DNA of 64,000 nucleotides from a bacterium (GTDB lineage: Bacteria > Planctomycetota > Planctomycetia > Isosphaerales > Isosphaeraceae), in assembly GCA_016125085.1 (NCBI GenBank), contig WGMM01000002.1:186001-250000 (forward strand), written 5' to 3'. Positions within the stretch are counted from its first letter, which is position 1, and the number at the start of each line of letters is the position of its first letter. Made by a program: the position numbers and the translations under genes. The notes beneath the pieces are model-generated. The model did no database searches, was not told the DNA's origin, and worked only from the letters and a program-made list of their open reading frames with translations. Of this stretch, positions 17,893 through 27,308 are shown one piece after another.

Positions 17893-18555
17893 TTATGCGC
17901 AGTAATCAAATGGGTGCGCGGGCGGCTCGGCTGCATGCAGCCATGCACTTTTGCCTTCAGCTCGCTTCCAGGCGGCCAGGGCGGCAGCGCAGGCGGCGAC
18001 GTAATGACTTGAGGGCAAGTCTTTTGCGACACCCCGCATCCCCTGTCCTTCAAGCCAGTGCAGGAGTCTCGCCCGCGACCCGGAATCACGCGAAAATTGC
18101 CGAATGTCCGCCGCGGGTGCTCCCCCCAGAGCGAGCGCCGCCCCGGGGTGGACTTCGACGATGGTGGGGGGCGAACCGTCCGCCATTCTCAATCCCCGGG
18201 CCACCGCGATACCTCGAGCCGTCAGGTAAATCATGCGGTGGAGCGTGGGCGGCATGATCGATCCGGAGAGAAGCCCTGCCGCGACCGCCAATTTGCGCAA
18301 AGCCGCATCTGCCGGACGATCGCCCCCGCCGGGATTGTAGGAAAGAGGTGCATCCAGGCCGATCGTCACGCGAGAACCGCCTGGCAGACTCCGAACGAGT
18401 TCGAAAATGTCGAAGTCCGATGCCGCGTCGATCGTGCGGATCATCCGCAGACGATCATGGCAGTTTTCGAAAGCGACGAGGACGGTGTCGCCGATGTTCG
18501 CGGGTCCGGAAAGATCGACGCCGATGACGAAGTTTCTGCATTCGTTCATGAACAA
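17893..18555 (-). CDS. DUF429 domain protein (RNase H-like fold)
   Basis: A 220-aa protein with the DUF429 hallmarks: VIGVDLSGP near the N-terminus (residues 10-18), a second acidic strand RVTIGLDAPLSY (about 63-74), TVxEVHPG-like TIVEVHPGAALAL (about 133-145), and a C-terminal DLPSSHYVAACAAALAAWKRAEG helix in which H/D residues complete the site. The family is predicted to be a nuclease with a ribonuclease H fold, but no activity is established. No mobile or defence genes flank it. Confidence 0.82.
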   Translation of the reverse strand: MFMNECRNFVIGVDLSGPANIGDTVLVAFENCHDRLRMIRTIDAASDFDIFELVRSLPGGSRVTIGLDAPLSYNPGGGDRPADAALRKLAVAAGLLSGSIMPPTLHRMIYLTARGIAVARGLRMADGSPPTIVEVHPGAALALGGAPAADIRQFSRDSGSRARLLHWLEGQGMRGVAKDLPSSHYVAACAAALAAWKRAEGKSAWLHAAEPPAHPFDYCA

Positions 18556-18634
18556 TGCACTTATGGATGCCTGAGACGTGAAGGATCATGACCCGGACTT
18601 TATTTCGACATGCTTCGATGATGGATGCGAAAAC

Positions 18635-18680
18635 GCCGGTCGCCGCGATTCGTCCCTGAGGAGCGAACCCGGCGACCGGC
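18635..18680 (-). terminator. Porin gene terminator
   Basis: A perfect 11-bp inverted repeat GCCGGTCGCCG/CGGCGACCGGC with a 24-nt loop lies just past the porin stop (18710). On the minus strand the stem is followed by GTTTTC. It is a plausible Rho-independent terminator, also lying downstream of nothing on the plus strand. Confidence 0.6.
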
Positions 18681-18709
18681 AAGTTTCGGTTTTTCGAGAG
18701 TTCGCAGGC

Positions 18710-20353
18710 TCAGAAGGTCACGATCACGTCGAAACCGAACGTGAACTGCTTGTTCTGGCTCTGGTCAATGTACGCCGGCTTGAACTGGGACCAGTCGTAG
18801 CGGACTTCCGGACGGATCCAGAGCCATTCCTTCGGCTTGTAGATCAGGCCGAGGGTCTGTTCGTAGTAGTTGTTCTGGAGACCGGTGCGGGCACCGGAGG
18901 GATCCCAGAAGACTTCCGAACGCCAGACGCCGGTCAGCTTGTCGCTGAAGTTGTAGAGGAACCAGTTGCCGAAGCTGTACCAGGTGACGTTCTTGCCGGG
19001 ATAGTTGTCAGGAACGTTCTGTGACTGGCCGAACGGACCGACGCCGGCCACGTTGTTCTCGAAGCCCTGGTCGGTTTCCATGACCTGGGTCAGTTTGTCG
19101 GACCACTTGTAGCTCATGACCGTGGTCAGGAAGTTCCGGTAGCTGCCGGAATAGTAGATATTGTTCTGACCGGGGCGATATCCGGCCCACGCCTGGCCGT
19201 AGGGATAGGTCGGCGTGTTGGCGTTGAAGAAGTCGGGGAACTGGCCGCTGGAGAGCGAGTAGATCATCGTGAGATTGAACTTCTCGTCTTCGCTCGTCCA
19301 GGCGAAGCCACCCATGTAGCCCCACTTGTACTTCGAGTTGAAGAATCGGTCCCAACCCGGTGTCGTGCCGTTATAGATATTGAGCTGATCGTTCACGTGC
19401 CAGGTCGTCATCAGGCCCGTATGGGTGAATGGCTGACCATAGGCGAACATATAGGGCACCGAGAGCAGCGGACGGCCGGTCGCAGGGACCACTTCGTAGC
19501 CGTGCAGCGTGTACCAGCGGCCGAACTTGACGTCCACCCCGCCTTCCGTCAGCATCGGCAGGTGTACTTCGCCGTAGAACTGGGCCGGATCCCATCCTGC
19601 GAAATAGGGAAACGGATAGGCGTTGTTCAGAACGCCGACCATGTGGTTCCAGTTGGCGTCGTGCCCGAAAAGGCTATCCAGGCGGAAGCCGAAATTGATT
19701 TCGTCTTCCTGCTCCAGAGCGTTTTCCAGGACGAGGTAGTACTGGTTACCCATCCACTGGTTAGCCAGATAGTTCGGATTCACGCCGAAATTGAAACCGT
19801 CTCTCGGCTGGCCGGGGTTGCCGGTGAAGCTGTTCTGGATCCAGCCGTAAAGCTTGACGGGGCTGTCTTCCAGCCCGAAGATCCGGTTCAGGAAGGTCGG
19901 TTCTTCCTCTTCTTCAGCGGCGGCTTCGGCAGCGGCTTCGGCTTCGGTCGGACCACCGCCGCCGAATTCACGTTCAGCCGCGGGTAGACCGAGTTCGAGT
20001 CCACCCGGGCCTGGCGATTCGATCGCCGGGATCGAAGCCGAGGGCAGCGAGGGCGCGATCGCTTCGTCCTGGAACAGGACCTTCTTAACGGAAGGATCGC
20101 TCTGGGCTGGAGCGATGGTCTTGCCCAGAGTACCGTCCAGACCGGTGTTCTGGATCATCTTCTGGCCGGTCGCATCGCGCTGAAAACGTGAAGCGAACCG
20201 GGATATCAGGCCGTTGCGTTCGCCCTCCTGGGCTTCGGCATAACCTTGGGCTCCGAGCGATGCCGCGGCGATCGCGAGCAGCCGTGCGTAACGCCTGACC
20301 GATTCTCTCCGCCCTGCTGCAGGCGCACCAACGATAGTTCTGTATGAATTCAC
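18710..20353 (-). CDS. BBP2-type outer-membrane beta-barrel porin
   Basis: A 547-aa predicted outer-membrane protein. A signal peptide (RRYARLLAIAAASLGAQGYAEAQ) is followed by a low-complexity linker (an Ala/Glu run near residue 150). The barrel begins at LYGWIQNSFTGNPG, with FNFGVNPNYLANQW, HMVGVLNNAYPFPYF and many alternating aromatic strands, and ends at FTFGFDVIVTF with the C-terminal Phe typical of barrel insertion. This matches the putative beta-barrel porin-2 (OmpL-like) family common in planctomycetes. The GTG at 20353 is chosen because AAAGGGG lies 8 bases upstream; the frame extends 14 codons further to an ATG. The gene stands alone with its own terminator. Confidence 0.85.
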   Translation of the reverse strand: MNSYRTIVGAPAAGRRESVRRYARLLAIAAASLGAQGYAEAQEGERNGLISRFASRFQRDATGQKMIQNTGLDGTLGKTIAPAQSDPSVKKVLFQDEAIAPSLPSASIPAIESPGPGGLELGLPAAEREFGGGGPTEAEAAAEAAAEEEEEPTFLNRIFGLEDSPVKLYGWIQNSFTGNPGQPRDGFNFGVNPNYLANQWMGNQYYLVLENALEQEDEINFGFRLDSLFGHDANWNHMVGVLNNAYPFPYFAGWDPAQFYGEVHLPMLTEGGVDVKFGRWYTLHGYEVVPATGRPLLSVPYMFAYGQPFTHTGLMTTWHVNDQLNIYNGTTPGWDRFFNSKYKWGYMGGFAWTSEDEKFNLTMIYSLSSGQFPDFFNANTPTYPYGQAWAGYRPGQNNIYYSGSYRNFLTTVMSYKWSDKLTQVMETDQGFENNVAGVGPFGQSQNVPDNYPGKNVTWYSFGNWFLYNFSDKLTGVWRSEVFWDPSGARTGLQNNYYEQTLGLIYKPKEWLWIRPEVRYDWSQFKPAYIDQSQNKQFTFGFDVIVTF

Positions 20354-21158
20354 GGGCAATCCCCTTTCGCTTCCTACGTTCTGGGTGATTGTCAATCAGA
20401 CGAATGGTCACGGGTGGAGAGAACCCGATATGAGTCACGGAATCCACGCGGCCTGCGACGATTCCATGGCCTTCATCCTCAGTAACTTCGTCATTTTTGC
20501 CGTAAGACTTGACAAAGGTCGCAAAACATGCATGACCGTCAAAAGAGCGAATCGAAGCAGCGAAACGAAACCAGCGTCACACACGAACGCCACGAAGATC
20601 ATCCGCGAATCCGTATTCGAAAGAACGACCCGATAAAACTGAGCGAATCTGTGCGACAGGCGCCGGACGCGCCGGCGGCTTCAGCGACGGGTGTAGCAGT
20701 GAAATCCTTCCGCATTCCGGAAAGCGATTTCGAACCCGCCGAATCGATCCCCCATATGAGCATCATTCGTGTCCGAAATTCCTCCGAAAATTTTCCGTCG
20801 CTATCGTTTCAGGCTCGTCGGAATCGATGCGGGCTCAAACTATGTGCCGAACGGATGCGGGGGGATCTTCTCGATTCGCTCAGGAATTCGAGAAGCGGTT
20901 TGGTCGTAAAAAAATCGAACCGGATGCGAACGCTCCGGAACCACCTCTCCCATGGTCCGAAGTGAATTCCCATCCGGCTCGATTTCGAACCGTCGTCCGG
21001 ATTCTTGCCGGAACCGGCTCAAATGAGCCAGGTGATCCGGACCCGCCCGGACTGCACAAAATCCATGCAGACGATCCTCAATTCGTCGAATGCAATCGCC
21101 GTGCCACTTGCTTCGCAAAGGATGCTTTGACGAGGAACACGATCTCGAGCAGGATCGA
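20354..21158. other. Long gap upstream of the porin, no recognised gene
   Basis: An 805-bp stretch. Plus-strand frames here (for example 20528-20965) are rich in Arg, Ser and Glu, have no hydrophobic core and match nothing I recognise, so they are not called. The porin promoter and a leader region should lie in the first 200 bp. No tRNA-like fold, riboswitch or terminator stood out. Confidence 0.5.
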
Positions 21159-22541
21159 TCACTGCCATTCCTTGTCGATCGTGTAGGGAAGGACCTTTAC
21201 CCCGCGGGCTTTCGCGGATTCGAACGTAAGTTGATGGAGCTTCCGAACCTCGGCCGCGTTGTCGTCGCGAATGCCAAGCTGGCCCCGGATCGCACCAGCC
21301 GCCGTTTCCGCGGCATCGAGCAGATACACGACCGTGCCAGGCCGCCAGGCGATCGCTTCGATCCGCTTCGCAGATTCTTCGACGTCTTCCGGCCATGCCG
21401 AGCCGCCCGAGCCGACGAGCCAGACGGCCGAAACGGGCAGATCCGCTTCGGCGGCGTTGTCGAGCCAGCGCTGGAGCTGACCGATTCGCCAGGCACGGCC
21501 GTAAGCCTGAAGCACTTCCTCCCGCCACGATTCGACGCCGATCGTCAGGTGCACGAGCCCTCTCTGGCGATATTCGCGGAACATTTCCGGTGTCGGCGGT
21601 TCGGCCTCCAGATGATGGGTCATCATGTGGATGTCCGACTTACGAGGCGATCGCGGCGGGTCGATCACCTGACGAACGACATCGAGAGTCACGTCGCTCA
21701 TCAGTTTTGTCGTCGTTTCCAGGGCGTCGATCACTTCCGGCATGGGTCGGCCGATCATGTCCGACCCGGCCAGATGAATGCCGCGTGCCTGGGCAAGACG
21801 CCGGCCCCAGAGTGTGACGACCCGGCCGATGTGCCTTTCGAATTCTTCCGCGTTACGGACATAAAGCGGTGTCGTCCGGCTGCCGCCGAAGCCGACTCCC
21901 TTGTCGCCTGAATCCCCCAGAGTGGCCTGAAGAACGACCGGGCCGGGGCAAATCGGCGGGCTCATCGGCTGGGGGCCGAATGTCGCCATATAGTTTTCTT
22001 TCTGGCGAATCCAGGCGGTCGCATCCCAGGAAGCGACGCGATCGAAAAAGTCCAGAAGTTCCGAGATTTGCAGCGGCGAGCCCGCCGTACGGCCTTCGCG
22101 GGGCGGGTCGATCGGCTGGAGACGGCCAGAAGTGATACCTTCGTAGAGCGACATGGCCACATGCCGGATCCGGTCGTCGAGCTGCACGGATTCTGCGAAG
22201 CCGAGCGCACGGCGGCGGATTTTGATTTCGTTGCCTTCACGCAGCCGGACGAGTGCGGTCGACGAAGTGTCGAGCGCCTTGAGGTAATGCGTTCCGGGAA
22301 CGCCCGCCAGGTTTTTCGGCGTGTCAGGTGCGTTCAGGTCGGCACCGATGAAAGCCCGCTGCCAGCGGCCGTCGAGATCGAAGTGATAGATCGGGGCATC
22401 GTCGTAATAGATCGAGCAGGCACCCGTCTTGAACCCGATCAGGATGGTGCCGCCCGTCGCGGTGTTCCGAAACCCCTGGCGGTAAGGGAACATGGCGCCT
22501 TGTTCGATAAGGCATTGCGCTTCGGTCAATTGTGACATCAC
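21159..22541 (-). CDS. Radical-SAM-like protein lacking the Fe-S cysteines
   Basis: The 460-aa protein has an N-terminal domain (1-180) with no family I recognise (GGTILIGFKTGACSIYYDDAPIYHFD). Its C-terminal part follows the order of a radical SAM barrel of the B12-binding type: strand PVVLQATLG (201-209), later RGIHLAGSDMIGRP, and GLVHLTIGVESWREEVLQAYGR, the counterpart of the usual R-x-x-x-G-x-ES block. Where CxxxCxxC should stand, residues 209-218 read GDSGDKGVGF with no cysteine. It is therefore a possible non-catalytic or repurposed relative. The gene is monocistronic. Alternative: an unrelated TIM-barrel protein. Confidence 0.55.
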   Translation of the reverse strand: MMSQLTEAQCLIEQGAMFPYRQGFRNTATGGTILIGFKTGACSIYYDDAPIYHFDLDGRWQRAFIGADLNAPDTPKNLAGVPGTHYLKALDTSSTALVRLREGNEIKIRRRALGFAESVQLDDRIRHVAMSLYEGITSGRLQPIDPPREGRTAGSPLQISELLDFFDRVASWDATAWIRQKENYMATFGPQPMSPPICPGPVVLQATLGDSGDKGVGFGGSRTTPLYVRNAEEFERHIGRVVTLWGRRLAQARGIHLAGSDMIGRPMPEVIDALETTTKLMSDVTLDVVRQVIDPPRSPRKSDIHMMTHHLEAEPPTPEMFREYRQRGLVHLTIGVESWREEVLQAYGRAWRIGQLQRWLDNAAEADLPVSAVWLVGSGGSAWPEDVEESAKRIEAIAWRPGTVVYLLDAAETAAGAIRGQLGIRDDNAAEVRKLHQLTFESAKARGVKVLPYTIDKEWQ

Positions 22542-22710
22542 CGTGCCGCTTTCCGTACGATCCGTTCGTCGATTTCCGAATGTGGCGGCGAAGTGGCCTC
22601 AACCAATCGCCCGATTCATGCTATGGTAACGTCTCGAATCGGAAACGTCAGGCACGTTCCCGGCTGAAGCGAACCGTTCACGAGCATCCCCGGCACGGAG
22701 GCCGCACAAG

Positions 22711-24453
22711 ATGACGCGCGAATCGTCGTGGGTCGACAGATTCCGGCATTTTTCGAGCTGGGCGACTGCCCCGGAGCGGATTCGCTGCACGATCTTCTTG
22801 GTCCTTCTGGTAACGGGGCTGGCCGGATCGGCCCAGACCGGGCTGTTCGATCGCGACGAACCCCGTTATGCCCAGGCCACGCGTGAGATGATCGCCTCGG
22901 GCGACTGGTTCCTGCCGTCGTTCAACGGCGAACCGCGGCTGCACAAGCCCGTGCTCATTTACTGGCTTATGGCCCCGTTCTATTACGCTATCGGCGATTC
23001 GCCGCTGGCCGCACGGATGCCTTCGATCCTCGCGGCAGCGATCTCGGGCGTCCTGGTGTACTCACTCGCGAACCGCTGGTGGGGGCTTCGCGTGGGCCTC
23101 TGGGCGACGATCGTCTGGGCCACCGCACCGCTGACGGTCGTCGAATCGCGCATGGCCACGACGGACGCCGTCCTCAACGCCCTCATCCTTGGCATGACGC
23201 TCTGCCTGACAAGGCTTTACGGCGGGCCTGAGGCGCGATCCGCCCGGGCTTTCTGGGTACTCGCCGGCGTTTCGATCCTGACCAAAGGGCCTGTCGGACT
23301 GCTGTTCCCTCTGGCGGGTCTGGCCGCCGCCCGGTATTTCACAGGCGTACGTATGCCGGCCGCCTGGCTGCGACCGCGGGAAGGGCTGGCGATCGTCGCG
23401 GCGATCGTGACACCCTGGCTGGCCGCTGTCACCTGGCGCACGCAGGGCGAATTCCTCCGTTTCGCCGTCGGCCGCGAATTTCTGGGCCGAACCGTCGCGC
23501 CGGCCGAAGGTCACGGCGGATTTCCGGGATACTACCTGGCGCTGCTGGTTCCGCTGTTCCTGCCCTGGAGCATCTTTCTGCCCGGTGCCCTGAAAAAGGC
23601 ATGGTCCGCCCGCACGGAAGACCCTCGCGTGGCCTTTCTGCTCGGCTTCGCCGCCGGGCCGCTGGTCGTGCTGGAACTCGTCTCGACGAAGCTCGTGCAC
23701 TATCACTACCCGGCATATGCCGCGCTGGCGATGCTTGTTGGTGTCCAGATCGCGGAACTCGAACGCAGCACTCTCCGACCAAACCTGCAGAATTACGGCC
23801 GTTTTCTGCGGATCTCGTTGAATTCGTTTTCGGTCGCCCTGATGCTGGCCGCATCGGGGCTCGCATGGGCTTTTCCTGGAACGGCCGCGGCCCCCTGCCT
23901 GATCATCGTATCGGCAATGGGCTACGCACTTTATCGCAGCATCCCTGCGATTCGTGACGGCCACTGGGGCGTGGCCATCCGCACATCTTCTCTGGGCTGG
24001 GCCGTGACTCTCGTCGCGATCCTGGCCTGGCTTCTGCCGGCCTACGAATCCAAAAGGCTGGCGGTAAGGGTCGCGGAGACTCTACGGGAGAATTCCGAGC
24101 GGTTCCCCGTCAGCGTGGCACTTGCAGAGTTTCGGGACCCGAGCGTGATCCATGCCCTGAAAAGCGACAAACCGATACCGATCGTGCGGCGGCAGAAGGA
24201 TATCAAGTCCCTGATCGAGAGTGAGGGCGCGATGATCGTGCCGCTCAGCCCTCGGGAGATCGAAAAACTCGAAGCGGACGGAGAACTGCGATATCAGGTT
24301 CTGGCCGATATCGAAGCTTATGACTGGGACCGCGGCAAACGACGGAAGATCGCCGTGACGCTGCTTACGGCCGATCCGGCAAATCGTCTGGCCCGACTTC
24401 CCGGTGGGGCTCTGCGGCAGGCCCTGCTCGAAACGGAGCCTGTTCGGAGATAG
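22711..24453 (+). CDS. GT39/ArnT-like lipid-linked glycosyltransferase
   Basis: A 580-aa integral-membrane transferase of the PMT/ArnT group, which moves sugars from polyprenyl-phosphate carriers to lipid A or proteins on the periplasmic face. After TM1 (about 27-44) comes the catalytic loop LFDRDEPRYAQATREM (D48, E50), then LHKPVLIYWLMAP, where the Lys-Pro-Pro/Val stretch is typical, and 10-12 TM helices. A C-terminal soluble domain (about 440-580) ends the protein. GGAGG stands 9 bases before ATG 22711. Substrate unknown; with no arnA-D genes nearby, an aminoarabinose role is not supported. Confidence 0.85.
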   Translation: MTRESSWVDRFRHFSSWATAPERIRCTIFLVLLVTGLAGSAQTGLFDRDEPRYAQATREMIASGDWFLPSFNGEPRLHKPVLIYWLMAPFYYAIGDSPLAARMPSILAAAISGVLVYSLANRWWGLRVGLWATIVWATAPLTVVESRMATTDAVLNALILGMTLCLTRLYGGPEARSARAFWVLAGVSILTKGPVGLLFPLAGLAAARYFTGVRMPAAWLRPREGLAIVAAIVTPWLAAVTWRTQGEFLRFAVGREFLGRTVAPAEGHGGFPGYYLALLVPLFLPWSIFLPGALKKAWSARTEDPRVAFLLGFAAGPLVVLELVSTKLVHYHYPAYAALAMLVGVQIAELERSTLRPNLQNYGRFLRISLNSFSVALMLAASGLAWAFPGTAAAPCLIIVSAMGYALYRSIPAIRDGHWGVAIRTSSLGWAVTLVAILAWLLPAYESKRLAVRVAETLRENSERFPVSVALAEFRDPSVIHALKSDKPIPIVRRQKDIKSLIESEGAMIVPLSPREIEKLEADGELRYQVLADIEAYDWDRGKRRKIAVTLLTADPANRLARLPGGALRQALLETEPVRR

Positions 24454-24536
24454 GTCGGGGTCGATCAGTCGCGGATGCCGGCATTCGATCCGACCTCCGC
24501 GACGTTTCGGATGATCCAGTGACTGGCCGCAGCGAT

Positions 24537-24737
24537 TCAGCTCTTGCGCGAGAGCGCACGCAGACTCAGGATCACGTAAACCAGGCTGAGCACGACGGTG
24601 GTGTAGCCGGAGTGCTGGTGAGCCTTCACGAGGTTCACCCGTCCGGAAAGAATCAACTGACCCAGAACGAGCTGACCGATCAGGAACAGCCCCGCCACGA
24701 TGCCCAGCAGCATCAAGAACACTCGCCCCGAAGACAT
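24537..24737 (-). CDS. Small two-helix membrane protein
   Basis: A 66-aa protein with hydrophobic helices at about 6-30 and 44-60, joined by a short loop holding HQHSGY. No family recognised. The paired His residues between two helices could bind a metal or heme, but nothing else supports this. It ends head-on to the glycosyltransferase gene. ATG 24737 is the only reasonable start. Confidence 0.55.
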   Translation of the reverse strand: MSSGRVFLMLLGIVAGLFLIGQLVLGQLILSGRVNLVKAHQHSGYTTVVLSLVYVILSLRALSRKS

Positions 24738-24873
24738 GGCCTTACGCCTTTCCTGAGATTCGATTCGTCGCGGGGCTTACCCGATCCCGCGTTCGCTCGA
24801 TAGTATATCCGTTCGAACGCCGTTCGTGTCGAACCGGTCGTTCGATCCGCCCCTGTTGCAGTCGTTCCGAACC

Positions 24874-25587
24874 ATGCCGCCGCTCACCAGACTCGACGAA
24901 AACCTGACTCGGGTTCGCGACCGGATCGGCCGTTCTGAGGCCGCGTCCGGCCGTGCGGCCGGCTCGGTGACGCTCATCGCCGTGACCAAACGGACCCCTG
25001 CGGAATTCGCCGCCCACCTGGCCGGAATCGGCCAGCTTGACCTTGGCGAAAATTATCCGCAGGAACTTTGGACCAAGGCCGCCGAACTGGCTGGCTTGCC
25101 CGGCATTCGCTGGCACGCCATCGGCCACCTGCAGACGAACAAGCTGAAGAAGACGCTGCCGCTGGTGACGATGATCCATGCGGTAGACAGCCTGAAACTG
25201 CTGGCGGAAATCGCCGCCGGCATGGCATCCGCGAACCGGCTCGAACGGGTCTGCCTGCAGGTGAACATGTCAGGCGAAGCATCCAAACATGGATGGTCAG
25301 CCGAAACGATTCGGGCCGATGCCGATCGCATCAGGGAAATCATTGCCCGGTCAGGAGTTCCGGTGACTGGCCTGATGACGATGGCGGCCCTTGGCACTGA
25401 TGCCGAAACGGCCAGGCCCGCCTTCGCGGCACTTCGAGAGCTGCGCGATCGATTGACTCAGGAGACAGGGCTGAAACTGACGGATCTTTCGATGGGCATG
25501 TCGGGAGATTTCGAGGCTGCGATCGCCGAAGGGGCGACGCACGTGCGGGTCGGGTCTCTTCTGTTCGAAGGGATGAATCCGTCATGA
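24874..25587 (+). CDS. yggS: YggS/PLPBP family pyridoxal-phosphate homeostasis protein
   Basis: PLPBP proteins bind PLP without a known catalytic reaction and buffer vitamin B6 and amino-acid pools. The 237-aa product has the full motif set: the PLP lysine K39 in LIAVTKRTP, LGENYPQELWTKA (58-69), WHAIGHLQTNKLK (80-92), LMTMAALG and the phosphate-binding LSMGMSGDFEAAIAEGATHVRVGS. The frame opens at GTG 24826, but ATG 24874 starts at the family N-terminus. It overlaps the next gene by ATGA, giving the common yggS-yggU pair. Confidence 0.93.
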   Translation: MPPLTRLDENLTRVRDRIGRSEAASGRAAGSVTLIAVTKRTPAEFAAHLAGIGQLDLGENYPQELWTKAAELAGLPGIRWHAIGHLQTNKLKKTLPLVTMIHAVDSLKLLAEIAAGMASANRLERVCLQVNMSGEASKHGWSAETIRADADRIREIIARSGVPVTGLMTMAALGTDAETARPAFAALRELRDRLTQETGLKLTDLSMGMSGDFEAAIAEGATHVRVGSLLFEGMNPS

Positions 25588-25934
25588 CGCCGCTGCCGCA
25601 AATTCGGGCGACGGCCGATGGCGTTTCCCTCGCCGTGCGGGCACAGCCGGGGGCACGCAAGAGCCGGATCGTCGGCTTGCATGACGGTGCCCTCAAAATC
25701 GCCGTATCCGCACCGCCTGAAGACGGCCGTGCGAATGACGCCCTGATCGAACTGCTGGCGGAAGTGCTGGGCGTCCGCGAGAATCGAATCCGATTGTCGC
25801 AGGGGCGTTCCGATCGGCGCAAGGTTTTCGATATCATCGGAATGACGACCGAAGAACTGGGGCGATCGCTGCTTGCGATCCTGCGGGACATCGATCCCGA
25901 ATCCACTGGAAAACGAACCGAACCGAGCGTCTGA
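25584..25934 (+). CDS. yggU: DUF167/YggU family protein
   Basis: A 116-aa small alpha/beta protein. The recognisable core is VRAQPGARKSRIVG (18-31), LKIAVSAPPEDGRANDALIELLAEVLGV and ENRIRLSQGRSDRRKVFDI. It starts at ATG 25584 inside the yggS stop, so translation is probably coupled. Function of the family is unknown. aroA starts 5 bp after its stop, so these three genes look like one operon. Confidence 0.92.
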   Translation: MTPLPQIRATADGVSLAVRAQPGARKSRIVGLHDGALKIAVSAPPEDGRANDALIELLAEVLGVRENRIRLSQGRSDRRKVFDIIGMTTEELGRSLLAILRDIDPESTGKRTEPSV

Positions 25935-25939
25935 AGAAC

Positions 25940-27238
25940 ATGTCCGAATCCGTCGATAGTCTTGCCATTCGCCCGTTCGAAGGATCGAACCTGAAGGCCA
26001 CCGTCCGCGTCCCCGGATCGAAAAGCATCACGAATCGCGCCCTGATCGTCGCCGCCCTCGCCGAGGGCAAATCCCGCCTGACCGGGGCCCTGGACAGCCA
26101 GGACACGCAGGTCCTCATACGGGCCCTCAACGAAGTCGGCATCCCGACGACCCACAACCCTGCCAAACGCGTCATCGAGGTGGAGGGTCAGACCGGTGGC
26201 ATCCCGGTACAATCGGCGGAACTCGACCTGGCCAATTCCGGCACTTCCCTGCGGTTCCTCACGGCGATGCTGGCCGTCGGTCATGGCAAGTTCCGCCTGG
26301 ATGGCACCGCCCGGATGCGGCAGCGGCCGATCGGCGACCTGCTCAGCGCCTTGAACCGGCTCGGTGCCATCGCCCGCAGCGAATCCGGCAACGGCTGCCC
26401 GCCCGTCGCGCTTGACGCCGACGGCCTTGACGGCGGCTTCGTCACGGTACGCGGCGATATCTCCAGCCAGTTCCTGTCCGGGCTATTGATGGCGCTGCCC
26501 TATGGACGCAACGCTTCGGAGATCGAAGTCGAGGGCCAGCTCGTCAGCGTACCTTATGTCACGATGACTCTGGCCGTGATGAAAGCCTTCGGCGTGCGGG
26601 TCGACAATCGGAAGAACAAGCGGTTCGTCGTGAAGCCAGGCCATTACATGGGCCGGGAGTACGCCATCGAGCCGGATGCCTCGGCCGCTTCCTACTTCTT
26701 TGCCCTGGCTGCGATCACAGGCGGCAAGGTGACGGTGGAAGGATTGGGCAAAGGCAGCCTTCAGGGCGATCTCGACTTCGTGCAGGTACTTGCCCACATG
26801 GGCTGTCAGGCCGAGCTGACCGACACGAAAACGACGGTCTACGGCGGCCCGCTCAAAGGTGTCGACGTGGACATGAACGCCATCAGCGACACAGTGATGA
26901 CACTGGCCGTCGTCGCCCTGTTCGCCAGCGGCCCGACACGCATCCGCAACGTGTCGCACATCCGGCATAAGGAGACGGACCGTATCGGGGCCGTCGCGAC
27001 CGAGCTGCGAAAATTCGGGGCCGAAGTCATCGAGCATTACGACGGCCTGACGATTCTGCCTCCTTCGCCTGATTCGATGAAGCCTGCCACGGTCGCCACT
27101 TACGACGATCACCGCATGGCCATGTCGTTCGCCCTGGCCGGCACGAGAATTCCGGGCACGGTAATTCTCGAACCCGGTTGCGTCGGCAAGACCTATCCTG
27201 AATACTGGAAGGATCTTGAGAAGGCTCTGGGCAGATAA
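25940..27238 (+). CDS. aroA: 3-phosphoshikimate 1-carboxyvinyltransferase (EPSP synthase)
   Basis: This enzyme condenses shikimate-3-phosphate with PEP in the shikimate pathway. The 432-aa length is normal. Motifs in order: VPGSKSITNRALIVAALAEG (substrate-binding K29, S30), LANSGTSLRFLTAML (the family's N-A-G-T-x-x-R site; here the Ala is Ser), RMRQRPIGDL, GDISSQFLSGLLMALP and the C-terminal IRHKETDRI. The Ser in place of Ala next to Gly in the PEP-site motif is a natural variation worth noting because this position influences inhibitor binding in other EPSP synthases. Last gene of the yggS-yggU-aroA set. Confidence 0.95.
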   Translation: MSESVDSLAIRPFEGSNLKATVRVPGSKSITNRALIVAALAEGKSRLTGALDSQDTQVLIRALNEVGIPTTHNPAKRVIEVEGQTGGIPVQSAELDLANSGTSLRFLTAMLAVGHGKFRLDGTARMRQRPIGDLLSALNRLGAIARSESGNGCPPVALDADGLDGGFVTVRGDISSQFLSGLLMALPYGRNASEIEVEGQLVSVPYVTMTLAVMKAFGVRVDNRKNKRFVVKPGHYMGREYAIEPDASAASYFFALAAITGGKVTVEGLGKGSLQGDLDFVQVLAHMGCQAELTDTKTTVYGGPLKGVDVDMNAISDTVMTLAVVALFASGPTRIRNVSHIRHKETDRIGAVATELRKFGAEVIEHYDGLTILPPSPDSMKPATVATYDDHRMAMSFALAGTRIPGTVILEPGCVGKTYPEYWKDLEKALGR

Positions 27239-27308
27239 GCCGTCCATGTCGGAGAGCCAGGCCGTCTTCACCGTGATTTCGATTTCGTCAACCGGGGGAT
27301 TTCGTAAT

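Noticed and set aside
17893..18555. DUF429 as part of a defence island
   Set aside because: Neighbours are a porin and metabolic genes; no restriction, toxin or CRISPR-associated genes.
20528..20965. 145-aa plus-strand frame in the porin upstream gap
   Set aside because: Charged, low-complexity, no start-site evidence or family; not called.
22711..24453. ArnT-type lipid A modification system
   Set aside because: No arnBCADT cluster; only one GT39-like gene is present.
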